Below, piece by piece: positions 15,538 to 20,721 of a DNA stretch of 20,721 nt; the stretch's first letter is position 1, and each line of letters starts with the position of its first letter. The DNA is taken from positions 1-20,721 of the forward strand of contig QQUF01000025.1 in assembly GCA_008501735.1 (NCBI GenBank), written 5' to 3'. Source of the stretch: Calditrichota bacterium. GTDB taxonomy: Bacteria > CLD3. The notes beneath the pieces were generated by a model, which saw only the letters and a list, made by a program, of their open reading frames with translations, had not been told where the DNA came from and ran no database searches. Made by a program: the position numbers and the translations under genes.

Positions 15538-17823
15538 TCAATTCTTAATTCTTAATTCTTCAATGGCTTTTGCAATTTCATCTCGTCTCTTCAAAATTGG
15601 TTCGGGAGTTTTTGTAAATTCTGTAAGACCTTTTGAAATTGAATCTGGAACTTCCAGTAAATTTTTGTAGTAATTCAATTTCTCTTTACTAAGTCTTGAA
15701 AAATTCTCACTAACTAACTTTTCCAAAATTACTAAATATTCATAATCTTCAATTCCATCTCTTAAAACCTCCAAACGAATCGAGCTAACAGGTTTTTCAA
15801 AATTTGGAGAATCTGAATTTGAGAAAACAGATTCTGGTGGATAAATAAATCTTCCATCTCCATTTCCCCAAGGTCCTTTTTCATTTTCACCTGTAACAAA
15901 CCAACTCATTGGGTCAACGTAAGGATTTTGCAAAGGATATTTTTTGTTGTAAATCGACCAATAATTTGTTTGCCAAATTAAAATTCCTTCGACATTCATT
16001 TGATAAGTTTGCCAAAGCCAAACCCTTAAGTCCGTTGCTGGTCTGTCAATAAAAAGTCCAACGTAATCATTTTTAGGAATTGTGCAAATGTACCACCAAA
16101 ATTTTTCGCCTGCCTTTTTTCGTTCTTCTGCTTCGTCAAAATCAAATTCATTTATCAAAGGACACCAAATGTCAACGCTTCCGATTAGTTCATTTTCAAC
16201 TTGCTCCGTCAGAAGCCTTTGGATTTTTGGAGCAGAATTTTCCAATCTTCCAAAACCATTTTTCACAAAATTATAATTGCTTGGAGTTGGTTCGTCAAAT
16301 GAATAAATAAAAGCCTCGTCAAGCCAACCATTTTTCTCCAAATTGGCTTCAAGCTGCTTAAGGTAAGAATCAAACATAAATTGATAATGCTTAGTTTCAG
16401 GTGTAAAACCGTTAATTTGCGGTTCAACTTGCCACTGAAAATTTCCTCTACCTAACCCTTCAACCCAAAATCTAAACGAGGTAAAATTATACTTTTCAAT
16501 TCCTCTTCTTATCTCTCGATTCCAATTTACAAAGTCAACTTTCACTTCTAAATCAGAGGGTTCAAATTTTGGTAAGTAGAAATCTTTTTCAAAAGAATTG
16601 TTTTCTAACAGCTCTTCGTTAGTTTCAAAATTTTTAATAGAAATGTCGTCAAAGTAAACAAGCCCAGTTTTTTCACCTTTTGGAGTCCAAGTAGTTGCTC
16701 TCAAAACAACTTTGAAAGATTTTGCTCCTTTAGGAAAATTATCAATTTCCTTTTCAAAATTTTCCCAAAAGCCACTTCCAGTAACTAAGATGTCCAAATT
16801 CTTTCCGCGAATCCATTTTCCATTTTTATCAAAAAAGCTCAAAGCAAAGAGAAAACTGTGTTCAGGAAGAAATGTTTTATGCCAAAAGCTGATTTTAATC
16901 TTATTGAATTCAATTTTAATTCGATTTTTGTATTCAGCATAAATATCTTTCGATTTTTCGTCGTCAAAAATCATAAAACTGAACTTGCCAGAATGTTTTT
17001 CATTTTCAACATAGATTGAATTTGACCATAAATCCGAAAAAGGTTTAATACTTGGAAACTCAACTTTTATTGGGTCTAACGGCGTGAAATCGTAAGGTGA
17101 AATGTGATTTTTACTAAATAATTCAAAATACTTGTCAAAGACTTCCCGTTCCTGATTTTCATTTTCCAGTTTGTGGTAATCTTTTATAAAAGAAGGGTAA
17201 AAGCCAAAAGCTGTCTTACAGGTCATTTTATCAGGGATTTCAAAATCATAAACTTTAATTTGTAAGTTAATTTTTTGAGAAAAACTTTTTGAGTTAAGAC
17301 TCAAAGTTCCAAAATACTTTCCGCTTGTTGTGTTTTTTGGGATTTTAAAAGTAACCCACAAAATTGAATTTGAATTTTTCGGCAAGCTAAGCGGATTCTG
17401 AATTTCTGGTAAAGGGTCAGGACAAGAACCGACAAATCCAACTGAATCACTTGGAAATTCCAAATCTAAAAATTTAGCAATTTTGAATTCAAAGTTTTTA
17501 GAACTTAAAATCTTTTGGTTTTCATTTTTCAAATCTGAAACTTGAATCGTTAAATTTTCAATTTCATTTTTAGGATTTACAATAATTTGAAATGACTCCG
17601 ATTCATTCTTTGCAGAACTAACAAAAATATTTTTATCCTGCTCTTTTGGTGCTTTCCAATCTTTCCCAATTTTCCAACCCGAGTTTGCCCACCAAATTTC
17701 TAAGTTTGAATTTTTCTCAATTAGATTTCCATAATTTTGAGAGGAAGGTTGTTTTAACTTATTCTGTGCAATAACGGTATTTAATGAAGTAAAAATTACA
17801 AAAATTAATCTTAAAAATTTCAT
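15538..17823 (-). CDS. Secreted DUF4091 / GH123-like putative glycoside hydrolase
   Basis: A 761-residue exported protein. Residues 1-20 (MKFLRLIFVIFTSLNTVIAQ) form a signal peptide. An N-terminal beta-sandwich (about 40-195) precedes a barrel-type catalytic region (about 200-260 and 425-690), interrupted by a jelly-roll, carbohydrate-binding-like insert (about 265-400, ending in VYFDDISIKNF). IYSFDEPTP carries the neighbouring D510-E511 pair that in GH123 serves substrate-assisted N-acetylhexosaminidase catalysis. EGILIWQTNYW (612-622) and SIRLEVLRDGIEDYEYL (681-697) are typical of DUF4091. Probably acts on an N-acetylated hexosamine glycan outside the cytosol (inference). Its ATG overlaps the TGA of the phosphoesterase gene (ATGA). 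The last codons are heptamer repeat. Confidence 0.82.
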   Translation of the reverse strand: MKFLRLIFVIFTSLNTVIAQNKLKQPSSQNYGNLIEKNSNLEIWWANSGWKIGKDWKAPKEQDKNIFVSSAKNESESFQIIVNPKNEIENLTIQVSDLKNENQKILSSKNFEFKIAKFLDLEFPSDSVGFVGSCPDPLPEIQNPLSLPKNSNSILWVTFKIPKNTTSGKYFGTLSLNSKSFSQKINLQIKVYDFEIPDKMTCKTAFGFYPSFIKDYHKLENENQEREVFDKYFELFSKNHISPYDFTPLDPIKVEFPSIKPFSDLWSNSIYVENEKHSGKFSFMIFDDEKSKDIYAEYKNRIKIEFNKIKISFWHKTFLPEHSFLFALSFFDKNGKWIRGKNLDILVTGSGFWENFEKEIDNFPKGAKSFKVVLRATTWTPKGEKTGLVYFDDISIKNFETNEELLENNSFEKDFYLPKFEPSDLEVKVDFVNWNREIRRGIEKYNFTSFRFWVEGLGRGNFQWQVEPQINGFTPETKHYQFMFDSYLKQLEANLEKNGWLDEAFIYSFDEPTPSNYNFVKNGFGRLENSAPKIQRLLTEQVENELIGSVDIWCPLINEFDFDEAEERKKAGEKFWWYICTIPKNDYVGLFIDRPATDLRVWLWQTYQMNVEGILIWQTNYWSIYNKKYPLQNPYVDPMSWFVTGENEKGPWGNGDGRFIYPPESVFSNSDSPNFEKPVSSIRLEVLRDGIEDYEYLVILEKLVSENFSRLSKEKLNYYKNLLEVPDSISKGLTEFTKTPEPILKRRDEIAKAIEELRIKN
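15540..15560. repeat. Tandem heptamer AATTCTT, three perfect copies
   Basis: Three copies in tandem, identical to the unit at 9587-9614. On the minus strand they read AAGAATT and encode the C-terminal EELRIKN of the DUF4091 protein, whose TGA stop lies at the repeat edge. Confidence 0.85.
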
Positions 17824-18614
17824 TTTGTTTCCTCCAAACCATAAAATTTATTGCTCAATGAATCGTTCTTTGTGTCAAAAGTCCAAAGCCTAAACCCAAA
17901 AGGTCGTTTGTCAAAATTCCTGCTCGTAGTTTCGGTTGAAGCAAGTTTTATATTTTTGTAATTATTAAAAATCGTCTTGTGAGCGTGTCCAGAAAAGACA
18001 GCCTTAATTTCATTTTCAGATAAAAATTCTAAAATTTCAAGCCGTTTTCCAATTGGAAAATTGTAATAATTTTCTTCCTCTTTAACGTTTTCCACAAAAA
18101 ATGGGAAGTGCATTCCAACGAAAATATTCTTGTTTTTCGAGTTTAAGTTTTTAATGGTTTCCAAAAACCAATCATTGTGCTTTTGGCTTTCTTCTTCAAC
18201 TTCAACTTTCCAAAGTTGTGAATTTGCAACGACTAAAGCGTAATTTTCAAACTCCTGAACAAAGTAATCTGCACCAATCTTTTTTCGGTAAAACTCAAGG
18301 CTTTTTGAATTTGGATTATTTCCAACATCGTGATTTCCGGGAGCCAAAAAACAAGGGACTTTGAACTTTTCTTTGATTTCCAAAAAATCTTCAAAAGACT
18401 TTTCATTAGCTCTGTCAACCAAATCACCACAAACCAAAACAAAATCTGGATTTAAAAGATTAATTTTCTCAACGGCTTTGACAAATCTAATTTTGTCTTC
18501 TTCGTAACCGCCAAAACCCAATTGAGTATCGCACATTTGTATAAACGTAATTTTATTTTCTTTGCAAGAAATTAAAATTAACACAAGCAAAAGAAATAGG
18601 AATTTTATTTTCAT
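17820..18614 (-). CDS. Lipoprotein metallophosphoesterase, calcineurin-like (CPPED1-type)
   Basis: A 264-residue predicted lipoprotein starting at the ATG at 18614; a TTG six bases earlier would add only two residues. The signal peptide MKIKFLFLLLVLILISC ends in a lipobox with C17. Metallophosphoesterase motifs follow: D29 in CDTQLG (D-x-Q instead of the commoner D-x-H, a variant I associate with CPPED1-like members), GDLVDR (63-68), GNHD (93-96), H169 in GMHFP and GHAH (209-212). The two-metal site looks complete. It should hydrolyse a phosphate mono- or diester outside the inner membrane; the substrate is unknown. The stop overlaps the ATG of the DUF4091 gene by four bases, indicating translational coupling. 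Confidence 0.88.
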   Translation of the reverse strand: MKIKFLFLLLVLILISCKENKITFIQMCDTQLGFGGYEEDKIRFVKAVEKINLLNPDFVLVCGDLVDRANEKSFEDFLEIKEKFKVPCFLAPGNHDVGNNPNSKSLEFYRKKIGADYFVQEFENYALVVANSQLWKVEVEEESQKHNDWFLETIKNLNSKNKNIFVGMHFPFFVENVKEEENYYNFPIGKRLEILEFLSENEIKAVFSGHAHKTIFNNYKNIKLASTETTSRNFDKRPFGFRLWTFDTKNDSLSNKFYGLEETK

Positions 18615-18676
18615 TTTCAAGTTTATTTATTCAATTTCTGTTATCAATTTCCAAGAAAATAACAAAGAGTTTTCAC

Positions 18677-18707
18677 TTTGAAAGAACTTAATTTTTAAAT
18701 AAATTCT
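18677..18707 (+). promoter_or_regulatory. Possible Bacteroidota-type promoter for pgsA
   Basis: TTTG (18677-18680), a 19-base spacer, then TAAATTCT (18700-18707), matching TAnnTTTG at TA and the first TT. It ends 31 bases before the pgsA ATG in the divergent gap after the phosphoesterase gene. Consensus match only. Confidence 0.3.
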
Positions 18708-18738
18708 CAATCTAATTAATGTCTTTAGGTTTTCTTTA

Positions 18739-19335
18739 ATGTTCAACTCTGCTAATAGATTTACATTTTTAAGATTTTTACTGACTCCAGTTTTTATCTT
18801 TTTGATTCTTGGGCAAACTCACGAATTTAAAGTTTACTCCTACATTGTCTTTTTTATTGCAATGCTAACCGATTGGTTCGATGGTTATTTAGCAAGAAAA
18901 TACGAGGAAACAACGAAACTCGGAGCTTTTCTCGACCCTTTAGCAGACAAAGTTCTGGTTTCAAGTGCATTATTTATTTTTGTGCATTTGCAATACATCG
19001 AACTTTGGATGGTTATGATAATTGTTGTCAGAGATTTTTTGATTACAGGTTTGAGAAGTTATGCAATTTTTTCAGACAAGCCTGTTGTTACCTCATCAAT
19101 TGCAAAATGGAAAACATTTATCCAGCTTTTAATTATTCAAGTAATGCTTACAGACTTAGTTTTTCCTGAAGTTTTCTTTTGGATCCAAAACGGAACTTTA
19201 AAATACCTAATTAATCAAGCAATGCTTTTAACGGTTGTGATTTCAGTTTACACTGCTGCAAAATATTTATTTGAAAACAAGCAGCACTTAAAAGGTGTTT
19301 TAGCCTACTTCTTTAAAACAAATTCAATTCGATAG
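18739..19335 (+). CDS. pgsA: CDP-diacylglycerol--glycerol-3-phosphate 3-phosphatidyltransferase
   Basis: A 198-residue integral membrane enzyme that makes phosphatidylglycerophosphate, the precursor of phosphatidylglycerol and cardiolipin. The CDP-alcohol phosphotransferase signature D-x2-D-G-x2-A-R-x8-G-x3-D-x3-D is complete: D45, D48, G49, A52, R53, G62, D66, D70. About six hydrophobic helices are visible, including 11-24, 33-46, 73-84 and 90-104. The N-terminus FNSANRFTFLRFLLTPVF is typical of PgsA (usually NxxTxxR). The DUF58 gene starts 18 bases after the stop, so they may share a transcript. Confidence 0.92.
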   Translation: MFNSANRFTFLRFLLTPVFIFLILGQTHEFKVYSYIVFFIAMLTDWFDGYLARKYEETTKLGAFLDPLADKVLVSSALFIFVHLQYIELWMVMIIVVRDFLITGLRSYAIFSDKPVVTSSIAKWKTFIQLLIIQVMLTDLVFPEVFFWIQNGTLKYLINQAMLLTVVISVYTAAKYLFENKQHLKGVLAYFFKTNSIR

Positions 19336-19353
19336 AGTTTTTGAAATTTCCTT

Positions 19354-20280
19354 ATGGAAAATAACACAAAGTATTTACAGCCCGAACACATTTCTACTCT
19401 CGCAAACTTAGAACTTAAAGCAAAATTAGTCGTTGAGGGTTTTATTGCAGGTTTGCACAAATCTCCTTATCACGGATTTTCAGTTGAATTTGCAGAACAT
19501 CGCCAATATATGCCAGGAGATGAAATCAGACACATTGACTGGAAAGTTTACGGTAAAACAGGTCGTTATTACGTCAAGCAATACGAAGAGGAAACCAACC
19601 TTAAAAGCTATTTACTCCTTGACACAAGTAAGTCAATGTTTTTTCAAAAAGATGGAATCCAAAAGTTTGAATACGCTTCTTACTTAGCTGCATCGATTGC
19701 TTTTCTAATGATTAAACAACGTGATGCCGTTGGGCTTACACTTTTTGATTCAAAGATTAACAAATTCCTTCCTCCAAAATCTGTAAAAAGCTACTTAAGA
19801 CTTCTGTTAACTGAAATTTCTAATGTTAAATCTGAGGAATCCAAAACTTCGCTGAGTTCTGTTTTTCACGAAATTGCTGAAAAGATAAAACGAAGAGGCT
19901 TGATTGTAATTTTTACAGACCTTTTTCAGAATCAAGAGGTTGAGTCTTTGGAAGAAAAAATAAACCAAGTCATTTCAGGCTTAAAACATTTTAGACACAA
20001 AAGACACGAAGTTCTTGTTTTTCACATTTTTGACCCTGCGGAAATTAATTTCTCATTTACAAAAGATGCAATTTTTAAGGACGTTGAAACAGGCGACGAA
20101 ATTTCTACTCAACCTTGGCACATTCAAAAAGAATACAGACAACTCATTCAAGATTTTACTGAAAAGTATAAAAAAATGTGTCGCCTAAACAATATCGATT
20201 ACATTCCAATAAGCACTTCCGAACCATTTTCTACAGCCCTCACCGAATATTTGAAAAAACGTGTAACTCTTGGTGGTTAA
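19354..20280 (+). CDS. DUF58 domain protein (von Willebrand A-like)
   Basis: A 308-residue soluble protein. The DUF58 hallmark YMPGDEIRHIDWKVYGKTG is at 52-70, followed by the strand-turn LLDTSKSM (88-95), a MIDAS-like D-x-S-x-S metal motif of the vWA fold. Family members usually accompany a MoxR AAA+ ATPase and BatA/BatB proteins, with roles proposed in envelope stress or cofactor insertion. Here no MoxR lies within the window on either side; pgsA is upstream and asd downstream. Function is therefore open. No membrane helix is seen, unlike longer DUF58 proteins with N-terminal helices. Confidence 0.9.
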   Translation: MENNTKYLQPEHISTLANLELKAKLVVEGFIAGLHKSPYHGFSVEFAEHRQYMPGDEIRHIDWKVYGKTGRYYVKQYEEETNLKSYLLLDTSKSMFFQKDGIQKFEYASYLAASIAFLMIKQRDAVGLTLFDSKINKFLPPKSVKSYLRLLLTEISNVKSEESKTSLSSVFHEIAEKIKRRGLIVIFTDLFQNQEVESLEEKINQVISGLKHFRHKRHEVLVFHIFDPAEINFSFTKDAIFKDVETGDEISTQPWHIQKEYRQLIQDFTEKYKKMCRLNNIDYIPISTSEPFSTALTEYLKKRVTLGG

Positions 20281-20358
20281 GGTTTCTCATTTTCATAAAA
20301 AGTTATTAAATTTATTAGCTTTCAAGCAACAGAACTCAACCTTAATTAGCAGAAAATA

Positions 20359-20721
20359 ATGAATAAAATAAAAGTTGCGATTCTTGGTGCAACAGGAACA
20401 GTTGGACAAAGGTTCATTCAATTACTCGAAAACCATCCTTGGTTTGAAATCTCTGAACTACTAGCCTCTTCTCGCTCTGCTGGAAAAAGTTATTCCGATG
20501 CAGTTTCTTGGAAATTAGATTCTGAAATCCCAAATTCAGTTAAAAACCTTATTGTCAAATCTGAAGACGAAATTGAAAAATTCACTTCTCAAATTGCATT
20601 TTCAGGCTTAGACGCTTCGGTAGCTGGAGATTTAGAATTTCGTTGTGCAAATAGCGGAATGGCTGTTGTAAGTAATGCAAGGAACTTTCGAATGGAAAAA
20701 GAAGTTCCGCTTTTAATTCCA
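20359..20721 (+). CDS. asd: Aspartate-semialdehyde dehydrogenase, N-terminal part
   Basis: The first 121 residues; the gene runs off the right edge. The enzyme reduces aspartyl phosphate to aspartate semialdehyde with NADPH, at the branch to lysine/diaminopimelate, threonine and methionine. The nucleotide-binding loop LGATGTVGQRF (9-19) and RSAGK (39-43) are present, as is SGLDASVAGDLE (83-94), with VVSNARNFRM (102-111) leading toward the catalytic cysteine beyond the edge. The wording fits the archaeal/yeast-like ASADH group more than the E. coli type. ATG at 20359 without a clear Shine-Dalgarno site. Confidence 0.93.
   Translation, partial: MNKIKVAILGATGTVGQRFIQLLENHPWFEISELLASSRSAGKSYSDAVSWKLDSEIPNSVKNLIVKSEDEIEKFTSQIAFSGLDASVAGDLEFRCANSGMAVVSNARNFRMEKEVPLLIP

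Overview
The window is AT-rich bacterial chromosome with densely packed, mostly housekeeping genes. No phage, insertion sequence, CRISPR array, rRNA or tRNA is visible. Several traits point to the Bacteroidota/FCB group, perhaps an Ignavibacteria- or Kapabacteria-like lineage: few Shine-Dalgarno sites, a short prolyl-tRNA synthetase with a C-terminal zinc domain, a single-chain-type GcvP C-terminus, and a 606-residue conserved protein of a type I associate with Bacteroidota. The placement is by recognition of families only; no marker tree was possible.

Layout. 1-988 (+): 3' end of glycine dehydrogenase gcvP, closed by a clear terminator. 1042-4158 (+): a two-gene unit, a double-GNAT acetyltransferase and a RelA-type (p)ppGpp synthetase whose hydrolase domain has lost its metal-binding signature. 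4345-7276 (+): an uncharacterised cysteine-containing protein followed after 7 bases by an orphan MalK/UgpC/MsmX-type sugar ABC ATPase. 7290-7357: paired palindromic repeats acting as convergent terminators. 7354-9403 (-): a small single-pass membrane protein and proS, separated by a strong terminator. 9660-10721 (+): a lone PgsW-like poly-gamma-glutamate system protein. 10739-13200 (-): a NagZ-like GH3 N-acetylglucosaminidase followed by a leucine-rich-repeat lipoprotein. 13350-15417 (+): an M20 dipeptidase and trmH. 15538-18614 (-): a lipoprotein metallophosphoesterase translationally coupled to a secreted DUF4091/GH123-like protein. 18739-20721 (+): pgsA, a DUF58 protein and the 5' end of asd.

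Two small repeat families recur. One is a palindromic element beginning TAGAGACGCA (three copies, all between convergent gene ends). The other is a tandem heptamer AATTCTT/AAGAATT (three loci, two of which supply the last codons and stop of unrelated genes). They lie close together at two of the sites.

I see no single obvious new defence or mobile system. The best leads for new biology are the 606-residue protein with its ABC ATPase, the acetyltransferase-RelA pair with a dead hydrolase domain, the orphan PgsW-like protein, and the two repeat families.
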